A model generated the notes under the pieces. That model was not told the origin of the DNA, ran no database searches, and worked only from the letters and a program-made list of their open reading frames with translations. A program made the position numbers and the translations under genes. A stretch of 64,000 nucleotides of DNA from Caballeronia sordidicola (GTDB lineage Bacteria > Pseudomonadota > Gammaproteobacteria > Burkholderiales > Burkholderiaceae): assembly GCF_000729995.1 (NCBI RefSeq), contig NZ_JNFG01000006.1:124001-188000 (forward strand). The letters are read 5' to 3'. Shown piece after piece: positions 1 through 9,954 of the stretch; the stretch's first letter is position 1; each line of letters starts with the position of its first letter.

Positions 1-1
1 G

Positions 2-1132
2 AACGCCGAACGCGAAACCTGGGAAGGTTTCCGCTACGGCCCTGAAGGCGCACGCCTCGCGTTCGGTTTCGACGCGACGTTCCCCATCGATCAGCTCAAC
101 ACGGAAATGCCCCGCCTGCTCGCCGATAACCCCGCGCTGCACTACGCGCTCGGCAGTTCCGCCGAACTCGACGAGCAGGTTCGCGGCTGGCTCGCGGCGG
201 TTCGGGCACAGAGCCGGATCGGCGTGAAAGCACCCACGAAAGCGATCGATTTGCTGCCAGTACTCGACGAAATGCGCCTCATCAAAGACGCGCACGAACT
301 TCAGATCATGCGGCGCGCAGGCACGATCTCGGCCGAAGCGCACCGGCGCGCGATGCAAACCTGCCGCCCCGGCATGCACGAATACGAAATCGAAGCCGAG
401 CTGCTTTACACGTTCCGCCGACGCGGCGCGCAAGCGCCCGCTTACGGCACGATCGTCGCGGCCGGCGCAAATGCCTGCACGCTGCACTACCCGGCGGGCA
501 ACACGATCGTGCGCGAGGGCGACTTGGTCCTGATCGACGCCGCGTGCGAGCTCGACGGCTACGCGTCCGACATCACGCGCACGTTTCCGGCGAGCGGGCA
601 GTTCACATCGGCGCAAAGGGAAATCTACGATATCGTGCTGGCCGCGCAATACGCCGCCGTCGACGCCACCCGCGCAGGCGTCAGTTTCGACGCGCCGCAC
701 GAAGCCGCAGTCCGTGTGTTGTCGCAGGGCTTGCTGGACACGGGGATCATCGACCGCAACAAATTCGCCACCGTGGACGATGTCATCGCCGAGCGGGCTT
801 ATCAGCGCTTCTACATGCATCGGACAAGCCACTGGCTCGGCATGGACGTGCACGATGCCGGCGATTATCGCGACGCCCATGCGCAACTCGACGACCAGGG
901 CGCACGCGCGTGGCGCACCTTGCAGGCGGGCATGACGCTGACCATCGAGCCGGGTTTGTACATTCGCGCAGCTGAAGATGTACCCGAACGGTACGCGAAC
1001 ACCGGTATCCGGATTGAGGACGACGCCATCGTCACAGCCAATGGCTGCGAGTTGATGACGCGGGAAGTGCCAGTAGATGCCGACGAAATCGAAGCCTTGA
1101 TGCGCGACGCGCAAACGCCAGATGCAAATTGA
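2..1132 (+). CDS. pepP: Xaa-Pro aminopeptidase (aminopeptidase P), 5'-truncated
   Basis: Cytosolic metallopeptidase that removes an N-terminal residue preceding proline. The frame is open from the first codon of the window (base 2), so the start lies upstream and the N-terminal part of the non-catalytic domain is missing. The visible part holds the whole pita-bread catalytic domain. The dinuclear metal ligands are recognisable: the two Asp in the segment around DAACELDGYASDITRTF, His in HWLGMDVHD, Glu in TIEPGLYI and Glu in GIRIEDD. The stop overlaps the start of the next gene by 11 bases, so the two are probably translated from one mRNA. The pairing of pepP with a ubiquinone hydroxylase gene is common in proteobacteria. 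Confidence 0.93.
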   Translation, partial: NAERETWEGFRYGPEGARLAFGFDATFPIDQLNTEMPRLLADNPALHYALGSSAELDEQVRGWLAAVRAQSRIGVKAPTKAIDLLPVLDEMRLIKDAHELQIMRRAGTISAEAHRRAMQTCRPGMHEYEIEAELLYTFRRRGAQAPAYGTIVAAGANACTLHYPAGNTIVREGDLVLIDAACELDGYASDITRTFPASGQFTSAQREIYDIVLAAQYAAVDATRAGVSFDAPHEAAVRVLSQGLLDTGIIDRNKFATVDDVIAERAYQRFYMHRTSHWLGMDVHDAGDYRDAHAQLDDQGARAWRTLQAGMTLTIEPGLYIRAAEDVPERYANTGIRIEDDAIVTANGCELMTREVPVDADEIEALMRDAQTPDAN

Positions 1133-2366
1133 AACCGCGGAAACTATCGGCGATGCTCCGCCAGCCGATTATCACTTCGATATCGCCATCGTCGGTGCGG
1201 GTCCGGTTGGACTCGCGCTCGCCGGCTGGCTGGCGAAACGCAGCGCGACGTCGCGCTTGTCGGTGGCGTTGATTGATGCACGCGAGCCTGGGGCGGCGTC
1301 GGCTGATCCGCGTGCCATCGCGGTTTCGCATGGCAGCCGCGCGATGCTTGAATCGTCGCTCGGTTTTCCCGCCGATGCCACGCCAATCAAACGCATTCAC
1401 GTATCGCAACGTGGCCAGTTCGGCCGCACGCTGATCGATCACGATGAACACGGGTTGCCTGCGCTCGGTTATGTCGTGCGTTATGGCTCGCTAGTTACAA
1501 CGCTTGCGCAAGCGGTCAGCAAAACCAGCGTGCATTGGTTCGCGGAAACCACGGCATCAACACCTCTACACGATCACGAGGGCGTCACACTCTCGATCCA
1601 ATCAGCCTCCGGCGATCGCACGATCCGCGCGCGCATTCTGGTGAATGCCGAAGGCGGGTTATACAAGGAAGCGGACGCTTCGTCCGCTTCGTCCGCTTCG
1701 TCCGCTCTTTCCGCCGACGGCAAGAACACGCGCGATTATGGCCAGACGGCGATTGTCGGGACGGTGAGCGTATCGTCGCCACAACCTGGCGTCGCGTGGG
1801 AACGCTTCACGCCCGAAGGGCCGATTGCGTTGCTGCCGTCCGGCGGCGCGCGTCAAGCGGACTACGCGCTCGTCTGGTGTTGCGACCCTGAAGAGGCGGC
1901 CCGCCGGTCACAACTTCCGGACGCTGAATTCCTCGCGGAACTCGGCTCGGCTTTCGGCGAGCGCTTGGGCCGATTCACGCGCATCACCGGACGGGCGATG
2001 TTCCCGCTCGGACTAAATGCGCTGAATGCGCTGGTCGACCGGCGCACGGTCGCTATCGGCAACGCTGCGCAAACGCTGCATCCCGTTGCGGGACAAGGGC
2101 TCAATCTGGGCTTACGCGATGCTCACGCGCTGTGCGACGCGTTATCGACGAACGGCCCGACGATGGTCGCGTTGAGTCTTTTTGCTCAACGGCGTGCGTT
2201 GGACCGGCGTATGACGATTGGCGCGACCGATACGCTTGCGCGTCTTTTCACCATCGATTTTGCGCCACTCGCTGCGATGCGAGGATTGGCGTTGAGCGCG
2301 CTGGAACTTGTCCCGCCGGTTAAAACCGTGCTGGCACGACAAATGATGTTCGGGCAACGGCGCTGA
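1122..2366 (+). CDS. ubiH: UbiH/UbiF/VisC-family FAD-dependent hydroxylase (ubiquinone biosynthesis)
   Basis: FAD monooxygenase of the family that hydroxylates the aromatic ring of ubiquinone precursors, probably at the inner membrane face. The N-terminal dinucleotide-binding motif is clear (IVGAGPVGLALAGWLAKR, about residues 23-40). So is the second FAD motif near residues 308-330 (GNAAQTLHPVAGQGLNLGL). The 414-residue length is normal. The start overlaps the pepP stop region by 11 bases. A Ser/Ala-rich insert at about residues 186-198 is encoded by a 9-bp tandem repeat, just after the strand where relatives normally continue directly into the substrate domain. Which ring position is modified (UbiH, UbiF or a broader enzyme) cannot be told from sequence alone. 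Confidence 0.88.
   Translation: MQIETAETIGDAPPADYHFDIAIVGAGPVGLALAGWLAKRSATSRLSVALIDAREPGAASADPRAIAVSHGSRAMLESSLGFPADATPIKRIHVSQRGQFGRTLIDHDEHGLPALGYVVRYGSLVTTLAQAVSKTSVHWFAETTASTPLHDHEGVTLSIQSASGDRTIRARILVNAEGGLYKEADASSASSASSALSADGKNTRDYGQTAIVGTVSVSSPQPGVAWERFTPEGPIALLPSGGARQADYALVWCCDPEEAARRSQLPDAEFLAELGSAFGERLGRFTRITGRAMFPLGLNALNALVDRRTVAIGNAAQTLHPVAGQGLNLGLRDAHALCDALSTNGPTMVALSLFAQRRALDRRMTIGATDTLARLFTIDFAPLAAMRGLALSALELVPPVKTVLARQMMFGQRR
1677..1712 (+). repeat. 9-bp in-frame tandem repeat inside ubiH
   Basis: Three perfect copies of gcttcgtcc (1677-1685, 1686-1694, 1695-1703) are followed by one degenerate copy (1704-1712). Each unit encodes Ala-Ser-Ser, giving a short low-complexity loop. 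Because the unit is a multiple of three, gain or loss of copies would not shift the frame. Confidence 0.9.
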
Positions 2367-2765
2367 CTTGGCGGAATACTTGCAGCGGCTCCGTGCAAGC
2401 ACGGCGCGCGGCGTGATTGCTGTACTCGGGTCTGCCGCGCGCGAGTTCTTCTGAGCTGATCACACAGGGGCGTCGGGCGCCCCTGCGACTCCTGTGACTC
2501 CTGTGACGAGGTTTCTGCGCGCCTTTCGCGAGCCTCGCATGACGTCCATCACGGTATGGACGCATGGATCGGATCAAACATGTCTTTCGCGCACTCCATT
2601 CATCTGTGCATAGTTGGAGCTTTTCCTCTATGACGTTCGCGATATTCATAGAAGATTTAACAACCTGCGCGTCGATTGGACTTAATTGACTCAGCGCGTT
2701 CGCGTTAAAATACGCGTTTCCTTAAGCGCTTTTGCATCCCTTTATTTGGGAACATCGCGAGTTTC
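2367..2765. other. Intergenic region ubiH-dusB
   Basis: About 400 bases without a convincing gene. It holds an 8-bp stem (caggggcg at 2465-2472 pairing with cgcccctg at 2478-2485) with no T-run. A 9-bp direct repeat (gactcctgt, 2487-2495 and 2496-2504) follows, and the dusB promoter candidate lies near 2685-2710. The last 130 bases are more AT-rich than the rest. Confidence 0.5.
2685..2710 (+). promoter_or_regulatory. Candidate promoter of dusB-fis
   Basis: TTGACT at 2685-2690 and TAAAAT at 2705-2710 lie about 55 bases ahead of dusB. Both boxes are good sigma-70 matches, but the 14-base spacing is shorter than the usual 16-18, so the true -35 may lie elsewhere. Confidence 0.4.
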
Positions 2766-3878
2766 ATGCCTATTTCCACACCGGCCATCGGCCCCCACAT
2801 TTTGCGCAACAACTTGTTTGTCGCCCCCATGGCCGGGGTGACGGACCGCCCGTTCCGGCAGTTGTGCAAACGCATGGGCGCGGGTTACGCGGTGTCCGAA
2901 ATGGTTGCGTCGAATGCGCAATTGTGGAAAAGCGAGAAAACGCTCCGTCGCGCGAATCACACCGGCGAAGTGGAACCTATTTCCGTGCAAATCGCTGGCG
3001 CTGATCCGAAAATGCTCGCCGAGGCCGCGCGTCACAACGTCGCGAACGGCGCGCAGATCATCGACATCAACATGGGCTGCCCAGCCAAGAAAGTCTGCAA
3101 TGTCGCGGCTGGGTCAGCATTGCTGCAAAACGAAACGCTGGTCGCGCAGATCGTGCAGGCCGTGGTGAACGCAGTCGGCGTTGGCCCGGACGCGGTGCCC
3201 GTCACGCTGAAGATCCGCACGGGCTGGAATCGCGAGAACAAGAATGCGCTCAACATTGCGCGCATTGCACAGGACGCGGGCATTTCCATGCTGACCGTGC
3301 ACGGCCGCACGCGCGCCGATCTCTACAAGGGCGACGCGGAGTACGAGACCATTGCCGCCGTCAAAGCTTCGGTGCGCATTCCGGTGGTGGCGAATGGCGA
3401 CATCGCCACACCCGAAAAAGCGCGTCACGTACTGGCCATTACCGGTGCTGACGCGATCATGATCGGTCGTGCCGCGCAGGGGCGCCCGTGGCTCTTTCGC
3501 GAGATCGAACACTTTCTGGAAACGGGCGAACATTTGCCGGCGCCGCGTATCGACGAGATCCAGCAACTGATGAATGAGCATCTCGAAGATCACTATGATT
3601 TCTATGGCGAATTCACGGGCGTTCGTACAGCGCGCAAACACATCGGCTGGTACACTCGCGGCCTTTCCGGCGCCAACACGTTCAGACATCGGATGAACAC
3701 GCTGGATTCCACACGCGAACAATTGCTCGCCGTGAATGAATTCTTCGACGCCCAAAAGGCGTTGTCCGACCGTCTCGTCTATGTCGAAGAACTCGACGCA
3801 GAGAGCGACCGCGGCGGCAACGACGAAGCCGAAGAATCGTGCGGCATGCAGAACCACACAGACCGACTAGCCGCATGA
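2766..3878 (+). CDS. dusB: tRNA-dihydrouridine synthase B
   Basis: FMN- and NADPH-dependent enzyme that reduces specific uridines in the tRNA D-loop. The TIM-barrel FMN-binding start VAPMAGVTDRPFRQLC lies at residues 19-34. The catalytic Cys is in the DINMGCPAKKV block (Cys105). The phosphate-binding segment GADAIMIGRAAQGRPW is present. The 370-residue length is slightly above the family norm because of a charged C-terminal tail. Its stop overlaps the fis start in an ATGA arrangement, the classical dusB-fis operon in which fis is translated from the dusB message. Confidence 0.95.
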   Translation: MPISTPAIGPHILRNNLFVAPMAGVTDRPFRQLCKRMGAGYAVSEMVASNAQLWKSEKTLRRANHTGEVEPISVQIAGADPKMLAEAARHNVANGAQIIDINMGCPAKKVCNVAAGSALLQNETLVAQIVQAVVNAVGVGPDAVPVTLKIRTGWNRENKNALNIARIAQDAGISMLTVHGRTRADLYKGDAEYETIAAVKASVRIPVVANGDIATPEKARHVLAITGADAIMIGRAAQGRPWLFREIEHFLETGEHLPAPRIDEIQQLMNEHLEDHYDFYGEFTGVRTARKHIGWYTRGLSGANTFRHRMNTLDSTREQLLAVNEFFDAQKALSDRLVYVEELDAESDRGGNDEAEESCGMQNHTDRLAA

Positions 3879-4108
3879 GTAGACATCACATAGAACAATG
3901 CGTCCGCCAGAGCCTGGACAACTATTTCCAGGACCTGGACGGTTCCAAGCCGCACGACGTCTACGAGATGGTGATTTCGTGCGTCGAAAAACCGATGCTG
4001 GAAGTTGTGCTGAAGCAAGCCGAGGGCAATCAGTCGCTCGCGGCTGAGTTTCTCGGCATCAATCGCAACACCCTGCGCAAGAAGCTGCAACAACACGGAC
4101 TTATTTAA
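3875..4108 (+). CDS. fis: Fis family DNA-binding protein
   Basis: Small nucleoid-associated regulator of 77 residues that bends DNA. The start at 3875 overlaps the dusB stop (ATGA) and gives an N-terminus beginning MSRHHIEQCV. An upstream in-frame ATG at 3839 lies inside dusB and is rejected. The C-terminal helix-turn-helix NQSLAAEFLGINRNTLRKKL is canonical Fis. Betaproteobacterial Fis is shorter at the N-terminus than the 98-residue E. coli protein, so the length is as expected. Confidence 0.94.
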   Translation: MSRHHIEQCVRQSLDNYFQDLDGSKPHDVYEMVISCVEKPMLEVVLKQAEGNQSLAAEFLGINRNTLRKKLQQHGLI

Positions 4109-4204
4109 AGCAGTTGTTTTAATCCGGACCGTCGCGGCGTACGGCGGTCGACTCGAATTTCCTGATTCCCCTCGACTCCCCTACCGGCTTCCGCCGTTCC
4201 CATC

Positions 4205-5770
4205 ATGATCAAGCAAGCGCTCCTTTCCGTTTCCGACAAGTCAGGCATCGTTGAATTTGCGAAATCGCTGTCGGAGCTAGGCGTTAGCCTGCTCTCGACT
4301 GGCGGCACCGCAAAACTCATCGCCGATGCAGGCCTGCCCGTCACCGAAGTCGCCGACTACACCGGTTTTCCGGAGATGCTCGACGGCCGCGTGAAAACGC
4401 TGCACCCGAAGGTTCACGGCGGCATTCTGGCGCGCCGCGATCTGCCGGAACACATGGCAGCGCTCGAACAACACGACATTCCGACCATCGACCTGCTCGT
4501 GGTGAACTTGTATCCGTTCGTGCAGACGGTATCGAAGGAAGAATGCTCGCTGGAAGATGCGATCGAAAACATTGATATTGGCGGCCCGACCATGCTGCGT
4601 TCGGCGGCGAAGAATCATCGTGATGTAACGGTGATCGTCGATCCCTCGGATTACGCGATCGTCCTCGACGAAATGCGCTCGGCTAAAAACACCGTCAGCT
4701 ACGCGACGAACTTCAAGCTCGCCACTAAAGTGTTCGCGCACACCGCTCAATATGACGGCGCGATCACAAATTACCTGACAAGCCTGACCGACGAGTTGCA
4801 GCACAAGAGCCGCAACACCTATCCGTCGACGTTCAACCTCGCGTTCACCAAAGTGCAGGATCTGCGTTACGGCGAGAACCCGCATCAAAGCGCTGCGTTC
4901 TACCGCGATCTCACCACGCCCGCCGGCGCGCTCGCGAACTACGAGCAGTTGCAGGGTAAGGAACTGTCGTACAACAACATTGCGGATTCCGACGCTGCGT
5001 GGGAATGCGTAAAGACCTTCGACGCGCCGACCTGCGTGATCATCAAGCACGCGAATCCGTGCGGCGTGGCGATTGGCGCTGACGCGCACGAAGCGTATTC
5101 GAAGGCGCTCAAGACCGATCCCACCTCCGCGTTCGGCGGCATCATCGCGTTCAATCGCGAAGTAGATGAAGCGACGGCGCAGGCTGTGTCGAAGCAGTTT
5201 GTGGAAGTGCTGATGGCGCCTTCGTTCAGCGATGCAGCCAAGCAGATTTTCGCGGCGAAACAGAACGTGCGTTTGTTGAAGGTCGATCTCGGCGACGGTC
5301 ACAACGCGTTCGACCTGAAGCGCGTGGGCGGCGGCCTGCTTGTCCAATCGCTGGATTCGAAGAACGTGCAGCCGCACGAATTGCGCGTGGTCACAAAGCG
5401 TCACCCGACGCCGAAGGAAATGGACGACCTGCTGTTCGCGTGGCGCGTCGCGAAGTACGTGAAGTCGAACGCCATCGTGTTCTGCGGCGGCGGCATGACG
5501 ATTGGTGTGGGCGCGGGCCAGATGAGCCGTGTGGATTCGGCGCGCATTGCCAGCATCAAGGCGCAGAATGCGGGCTTGTCGCTGGCAGGATCGGCTGTGG
5601 CGTCGGACGCGTTCTTCCCGTTCCGCGATGGCCTTGACGTCGTGGTCAACGCTGGTGCGACCTGCGTTATCCAGCCGGGCGGCTCCATGCGCGATGACGA
5701 AGTGATTGCCGCTGCGGACGAGCACAACATTGCGATGGTGTTGACCGGAACGCGGCACTTCCGTCACTAA
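4205..5770 (+). CDS. purH: Bifunctional AICAR transformylase / IMP cyclohydrolase
   Basis: Catalyses the last two steps of de novo purine synthesis in the cytosol: formyl transfer from 10-formyl-THF to AICAR, then ring closure to IMP. The N-terminal MGS-like cyclohydrolase domain (about residues 1-150, with [16 protein letters not shown] and [14 protein letters not shown]) is followed by the AICAR transformylase domain. That domain carries the [11 protein letters not shown] and [12 protein letters not shown] segments. The length of 521 residues is typical. It stands alone between fis and a strong terminator, 96 bases after fis. Confidence 0.97.
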   Translation: MIKQALLSVSDKSGIVEFAKSLSELGVSLLSTGGTAKLIADAGLPVTEVADYTGFPEMLDGRVKTLHPKVHGGILARRDLPEHMAALEQHDIPTIDLLVVNLYPFVQTVSKEECSLEDAIENIDIGGPTMLRSAAKNHRDVTVIVDPSDYAIVLDEMRSAKNTVSYATNFKLATKVFAHTAQYDGAITNYLTSLTDELQHKSRNTYPSTFNLAFTKVQDLRYGENPHQSAAFYRDLTTPAGALANYEQLQGKELSYNNIADSDAAWECVKTFDAPTCVIIKHANPCGVAIGADAHEAYSKALKTDPTSAFGGIIAFNREVDEATAQAVSKQFVEVLMAPSFSDAAKQIFAAKQNVRLLKVDLGDGHNAFDLKRVGGGLLVQSLDSKNVQPHELRVVTKRHPTPKEMDDLLFAWRVAKYVKSNAIVFCGGGMTIGVGAGQMSRVDSARIASIKAQNAGLSLAGSAVASDAFFPFRDGLDVVVNAGATCVIQPGGSMRDDEVIAAADEHNIAMVLTGTRHFRH

Positions 5771-5788
5771 GCACGCTTTATCTTCGAT

Positions 5789-5822
5789 AAGCCCGGTGGC
5801 CGGCAGGCGCACCGGGCTTTTT
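5789..5822 (+). terminator. Rho-independent terminator after purH
   Basis: An 8-bp GC-rich stem, gcccggtg (5791-5798) with caccgggc (5810-5817), is followed by five T. Confidence 0.9.
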
Positions 5823-5875
5823 ACTTTTTGCGCCGCGCTGTTAGTATCGCAAGCACTACGTTCCAACGGCACTCC

Positions 5876-6418
5876 ATGAGAATTCTCGGTATTGACCCGG
5901 GCCTGCGCGTGACGGGGTTCGGCGTTATCGACAAGACCGGTCAAACGCTGACCTATGTGACCAGCGGCGTCATCAAGACCGCCGACGCAGATTTGCCGTC
6001 GCGTCTTCACACGATCTTCGAAGGTATCTCGACGCTTGTCCGGCAACACGCGCCCGACCAGTCCGCGATCGAAAAAGTGTTCGTCAACGTTAATCCGCAA
6101 TCCACGCTGCTGCTCGGCCAGGCGCGCGGCGCAGCTATTTGCGGTCTGGTCGCGAGCGGTGTGCCGGTCGCCGAATACACGGCGTTGCAGTTGAAGCAGG
6201 CCGTTGTGGGCTATGGCCGCGCAACGAAAGAACAAATGCAGCAGATGGTGGTTCGATTGCTCGCGCTCACCGGAGTGCCGGGCACCGACGCCGCGGATGC
6301 GCTCGGCATGGCCATCTGCCACGCGCACGCCGGTGGCGCGATGACGGCACTCGGCGAGATCGCGCCATCGCTGGCTAAAAAGGGCCTGCGCGTACGGCGC
6401 GGCCGTCTTGTCGGCTAA
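5876..6418 (+). CDS. ruvC: Crossover junction endodeoxyribonuclease RuvC
   Basis: Holliday-junction resolvase that nicks RuvAB-migrated four-way junctions. The ATG at 5876 gives the standard N-terminus [14 protein letters not shown] and a 180-residue protein. An earlier in-frame ATG at 5828 would add 16 unrelated residues next to the purH terminator. The acidic catalytic residues are visible: Asp7 in GIDPG, Glu in SAIEKVFVN, and Asp in the C-terminal [10 protein letters not shown] block. ruvA follows after 21 bases. Confidence 0.96.
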   Translation: MRILGIDPGLRVTGFGVIDKTGQTLTYVTSGVIKTADADLPSRLHTIFEGISTLVRQHAPDQSAIEKVFVNVNPQSTLLLGQARGAAICGLVASGVPVAEYTALQLKQAVVGYGRATKEQMQQMVVRLLALTGVPGTDAADALGMAICHAHAGGAMTALGEIAPSLAKKGLRVRRGRLVG

Positions 6419-6439
6419 CTCCACTACAAGTTCCTCACC

Positions 6440-7030
6440 ATGATTGGTCGCATAGCAGGCGTTTTACTGGAAAAAAATCCGCCGTACTTGCTCGTTGATT
6501 GCGGCGGCGTAGGCTACGAAATTGCCGTACCCATGAGCACCTTCTACAACCTGCCGAACGGCGGCGAAAAAGTCGTATTACTGACTCAGTTGATCGTTCG
6601 TGAAGATGCGCACTTGCTGTACGGCTTCGGCACGCAACAGGAGCGCACGACGTTCCGCGAACTACTCAAGATCAGCGGGATTGGGGCGCGCATGGCGCTG
6701 GCCGTGCTGTCCGGCATGAGCGTCCAGGAACTCGCCCAGGCCGTGACGATGCAGGACGCTGCGCGCCTGACACGCACACCCGGCATCGGCAAGAAGACGG
6801 CCGAGCGCCTGTTGCTCGAACTGAAGGGCAAACTTGGTGCGGATCTGGGAACGGCAGCGGGGACGGTGAGCGGTCCGGACCATGCGAGCGACATCCTGAA
6901 TGCATTGCTGTCATTGGGTTACTCCGAAAAAGAAGCACTGATGTCGGTCAAGAATGTTCCGGCCGGCACGGGCGTCTCGGAAGGCATCAAGCTGGCCCTG
7001 AAAGCGCTGTCGTTTCAACCCACGCGCTGA
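6440..7030 (+). CDS. ruvA: Holliday junction branch migration subunit RuvA
   Basis: Tetrameric junction-binding partner of RuvB. The 196-residue protein shows the OB-fold start [20 protein letters not shown] and two helix-hairpin-helix motifs ([13 protein letters not shown] and [16 protein letters not shown]). The C-terminal domain that contacts RuvB includes [16 protein letters not shown]. It follows ruvC closely and shares its orientation. Confidence 0.96.
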   Translation: MIGRIAGVLLEKNPPYLLVDCGGVGYEIAVPMSTFYNLPNGGEKVVLLTQLIVREDAHLLYGFGTQQERTTFRELLKISGIGARMALAVLSGMSVQELAQAVTMQDAARLTRTPGIGKKTAERLLLELKGKLGADLGTAAGTVSGPDHASDILNALLSLGYSEKEALMSVKNVPAGTGVSEGIKLALKALSFQPTR

Positions 7031-7176
7031 TCACTTTTCAACCGGCCGAGCGGATCACAAGCGCGACGCCCTCTGATTGCAGTTGGTACGAGTTCAGTCT
7101 CCCACGCAACTGATCCGGCCAACAGTCGGCCGATCGGCCAGCTTTCGGTGAGCGACCCACGCGGTACAATCGACGC

Positions 7177-8241
7177 ATGATAGAAACCGACAAACTCGCT
7201 GCCGAACGCATCATCTCGGCTACTCCCGTCTCGCCGAACGAGGAAGTGTTCGAGCGCGCGCTGCGGCCGCGCGATCTCGAGGAATATGTCGGGCAGGAGA
7301 AAATCCGGGATCAGCTTCAGATTTTCATCGAAGCCGCGCGACGGCGCTCCGAGGCGCTCGATCACGTTCTTTTGTTCGGGCCGCCGGGTCTCGGCAAGAC
7401 CACGCTCGCGCATATCATTGCGCGGGAGATGGGCGTGAATCTGCGGCAGACGTCGGGCCCGGTACTGGAACGCGCCGGTGATCTGGCTGCGCTGCTCACC
7501 AACCTCGAGAAGAACGACGTGCTTTTCATCGACGAAATTCATCGGCTGTCGCCGGTCGTCGAGGAAATCCTGTACCCGGCGCTTGAGGATTATCAGATTG
7601 ACATCATGATTGGCGAAGGTCCGGCCGCACGTAGTGTCAAACTGGATTTGCAGCCGTTCACGCTGGTTGGCGCGACCACGCGGGCGGGCATGCTGACCAA
7701 TCCGCTACGCGATCGCTTCGGCATTGTGTCGCGGCTCGAGTTCTACACCGCGAGCGAACTGGCGCGAATCGTTACGCGCTCGGCGTCGCTGCTCAAGGCG
7801 GATATCGTTCCGGAAGGGGCGTTGGAGATTGCGAAGCGGGCGCGCGGGACACCGCGAATCGCGAACCGGCTGCTTCGGCGCGTACGTGATTACGCCGAGG
7901 TAAGAGCGGACGGCAACATCACAGCCAAAGTCGCCGATGCTGCGTTGAAAATGCTCGACGTCGATCCGGTCGGCTTCGACCTGATGGATCGGAAACTGCT
8001 GGAGGCCATCCTGCACAAATTCGATGGCGGTCCGGTCGGCGTCGACAATCTGGCGGCAGCTATTGGCGAAGAGCGCGACACCATTGAAGATGTGCTTGAA
8101 CCCTATTTGATCCAGCAGGGGTATTTACAGCGCACGCCGCGCGGACGTGTTGCCACGTTGCTCACGTATCGCCACTTTGGCCTGGCCGCCCCCGACGCCG
8201 GCCCGGTCCGCGAACTGTGGGACGCCAACGCCGACAGTTGA
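7177..8241 (+). CDS. ruvB: Holliday junction branch migration ATPase RuvB
   Basis: Hexameric AAA+ motor of the RuvAB branch-migration complex, 354 residues. Walker A is [14 protein letters not shown], Walker B is LFIDEIHRL, sensor 1 is VGATTRAG and the arginine finger region is TNPLRDRFG. The C-terminal winged-helix ends in the usual [11 protein letters not shown] segment. It lies 146 bases after ruvA. A -10-like TACAAT at 7165-7170 sits only six bases ahead of the ATG, so a separate transcript would have almost no leader. Confidence 0.97.
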   Translation: MIETDKLAAERIISATPVSPNEEVFERALRPRDLEEYVGQEKIRDQLQIFIEAARRRSEALDHVLLFGPPGLGKTTLAHIIAREMGVNLRQTSGPVLERAGDLAALLTNLEKNDVLFIDEIHRLSPVVEEILYPALEDYQIDIMIGEGPAARSVKLDLQPFTLVGATTRAGMLTNPLRDRFGIVSRLEFYTASELARIVTRSASLLKADIVPEGALEIAKRARGTPRIANRLLRRVRDYAEVRADGNITAKVADAALKMLDVDPVGFDLMDRKLLEAILHKFDGGPVGVDNLAAAIGEERDTIEDVLEPYLIQQGYLQRTPRGRVATLLTYRHFGLAAPDAGPVRELWDANADS

Positions 8242-8294
8242 GCCATCAGCCGCAACAACCCGACGCCACAGCCTGATAGCAAATAGCCGAACCG

Positions 8295-9230
8295 ATGTCC
8301 GATCAAGCAAGTCCCCGCTCTAATGATTCATCCGGTTTCGCCGGCCAATTGGTCAAGCGAGTGCGCTCCAGACTTGCCAATGGCGTCACGAGCCTGACTA
8401 CCGGCAGTGGACCATCGCTGGATTATTCGTCGCCGCCGGGCGACCCGGGACTGTTCGGACCCGACGCCATTTGCTGGAAAGTCCACGCCGACTTTACATC
8501 GATGATGACTGGCGGCGTCAGCGCCCTCCTGCTTCAGGCCCTACACCCAATGGCGCTCGCGGGCGTCTGGGATCACTCCACCTTTCGCACCGATATTCTC
8601 GGACGCCTGCGCCGCACAGCTACGTTTATCGCGGGTACGACGTATGGCAATAAGCATGACGCGCTTGCGCTCATCGAGCGTGTAAGGCGAATTCATCTAT
8701 CCGTGACAGGTGTTACTCCCCACGGGCGGCCGTATCGCGCAAGCGATCCTGAGTTGCTGACGTGGGTTCACGTCGCGGAAGTGTCGAGTTTCCTGAAGGC
8801 GCATTTGCGATACGTGAACCCGCGGCTTCCCCGCGAGGCGCAGGATCGCTATTACGCGGAGACATCGACCATAGCGGAGATGCTCGGTGCGACCAATGTG
8901 CCGAAGAGTTGCGCGGAAATTGACAGGTATCTAGCGTCAATGCAGCCACAACTGGAAGCAAGCGACCGTACCCGGGAAGTGATGAAGGTACTGATGAACG
9001 CGCCAGCGCCCAGTGTCGCGATGAAACCCGCCAGCTCGCTAATACTGAACGCAGGTGTGGACCTGCTGCCTGACTGGGCGCAATCGATGCTCGGATTCGG
9101 CGCTCTCGCGCCGCTACGCCGCGCGTGGACGCGGCCAGGCGTCAGGATGATCGCACCGTTGATACGCTGGTCGCTGATCAACGGTGTGTCCAAACGAGCC
9201 CGGCGCCGCGCCGCGATGAAGCCCGATTAG
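8295..9230 (+). CDS. Oxygenase MpaB family protein (DUF2236)
   Basis: A 311-residue protein of the DUF2236 (MpaB/latex-clearing-protein-like) family, whose studied members are haem b oxygenases. Recognisable features are GDPGLFGPDAICWKV, the helix LLQALHPMALAGVWDHS with a His that could ligate haem, and TATFIAGTTYG. The substrate is unknown. It follows ruvB by 53 bases on the same strand, but the functions appear unrelated. Its TAG stop overlaps the TAA stop of the convergent phosphatase gene by three bases. Confidence 0.82.
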   Translation: MSDQASPRSNDSSGFAGQLVKRVRSRLANGVTSLTTGSGPSLDYSSPPGDPGLFGPDAICWKVHADFTSMMTGGVSALLLQALHPMALAGVWDHSTFRTDILGRLRRTATFIAGTTYGNKHDALALIERVRRIHLSVTGVTPHGRPYRASDPELLTWVHVAEVSSFLKAHLRYVNPRLPREAQDRYYAETSTIAEMLGATNVPKSCAEIDRYLASMQPQLEASDRTREVMKVLMNAPAPSVAMKPASSLILNAGVDLLPDWAQSMLGFGALAPLRRAWTRPGVRMIAPLIRWSLINGVSKRARRRAAMKPD

Positions 9231-9889
9231 CGCGGGACTTCCTTGAGGTCGTCGTCGCTGCCGGGAGAAGAAAGATGCGCGACATCGCCCCAGCACACGA
9301 CCTTCGTTTGACCGTTCTCAAAGTCCACCACGTTAATACTGGAATTCAGCAACGGCCAGTCGCGCGGCACGTCGAGCGGCAATCCACGCACGAACCGATA
9401 AATGCAGTCCAGTACACCACCGTGAGCGACGACCGCGATACGTCCGCCCGGATGCGCGGCCACAATCGGCTCGACGATGCTCAGCACACGTTGCGAGAAT
9501 GCTCGTTGCGATTCACCGCTAGGCGGTGCGAAGTCCGGATTATGGCTCTGCCAGTCGGCATATTCGAAGGGATACTTCGCGCGGATCTCTTCGCCGCTGT
9601 GAGCTTGAAAGTCACCGTATAAACGCTCACGCAAACCTTCATTCAGCTTCAGCGGCAAACCAAGCGCGTCCGCAAATGGTTTGGCGGTTTGCTGAGCACG
9701 CTGTAGATCGCTGCAATACACCGCGTCGAGTCGAGCGCCGGTCTTCGACTCCTGCAACAGACGCTGTGCGAGCTGCGCTGCTTGTGCAATACCGGTCGCA
9801 GCCAGCGGAATATCAATGTGCCCCTGAATACGCTTGATGCGATTCCAGTCAGTTTCGCCATGCCTGATGAAGAGGACTTGCGTGGTCAT
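9227..9889 (-). CDS. Histidine phosphatase family protein (phosphoglycerate-mutase-like)
   Basis: A 220-residue member of the histidine phosphatase superfamily. The start at 9889 gives MTTQVLFIRHGETDWN, carrying the catalytic RHG motif. A longer in-frame start at 9940 has no homologous look. The second active-site His is in VVAHGGVLDCIYRF, and the GLRERLYGDFQ block fits GpmB/CobC-type phosphatases. Substrate specificity cannot be read from sequence. It is the last gene of the tyrS-dtd group, 65 bases after dtd. Confidence 0.87.
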   Translation of the reverse strand: MTTQVLFIRHGETDWNRIKRIQGHIDIPLAATGIAQAAQLAQRLLQESKTGARLDAVYCSDLQRAQQTAKPFADALGLPLKLNEGLRERLYGDFQAHSGEEIRAKYPFEYADWQSHNPDFAPPSGESQRAFSQRVLSIVEPIVAAHPGGRIAVVAHGGVLDCIYRFVRGLPLDVPRDWPLLNSSINVVDFENGQTKVVCWGDVAHLSSPGSDDDLKEVPR

Positions 9890-9954
9890 GAGATGCGTGA
9901 AATTCCGGAAGATGCGCCCAAACGACGGGTGCAGTAACACAGCTTGGAGACGTC

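Noticed and set aside
2465..2485. Stem-loop after ubiH as an intrinsic terminator
   Set aside because: The 8-bp stem is good but no T-run follows on either strand.
2320..2649. Minus-strand 109-codon frame between ubiH and dusB
   Set aside because: It is Arg-rich with no family resemblance and no ribosome site; probably chance.
4277..6424. Very long open frame on the minus strand opposite purH and ruvC
   Set aside because: The plus-strand genes are unambiguous, and the antisense protein is Arg/His-rich without family motifs. It is a by-product of high-G+C codon usage.
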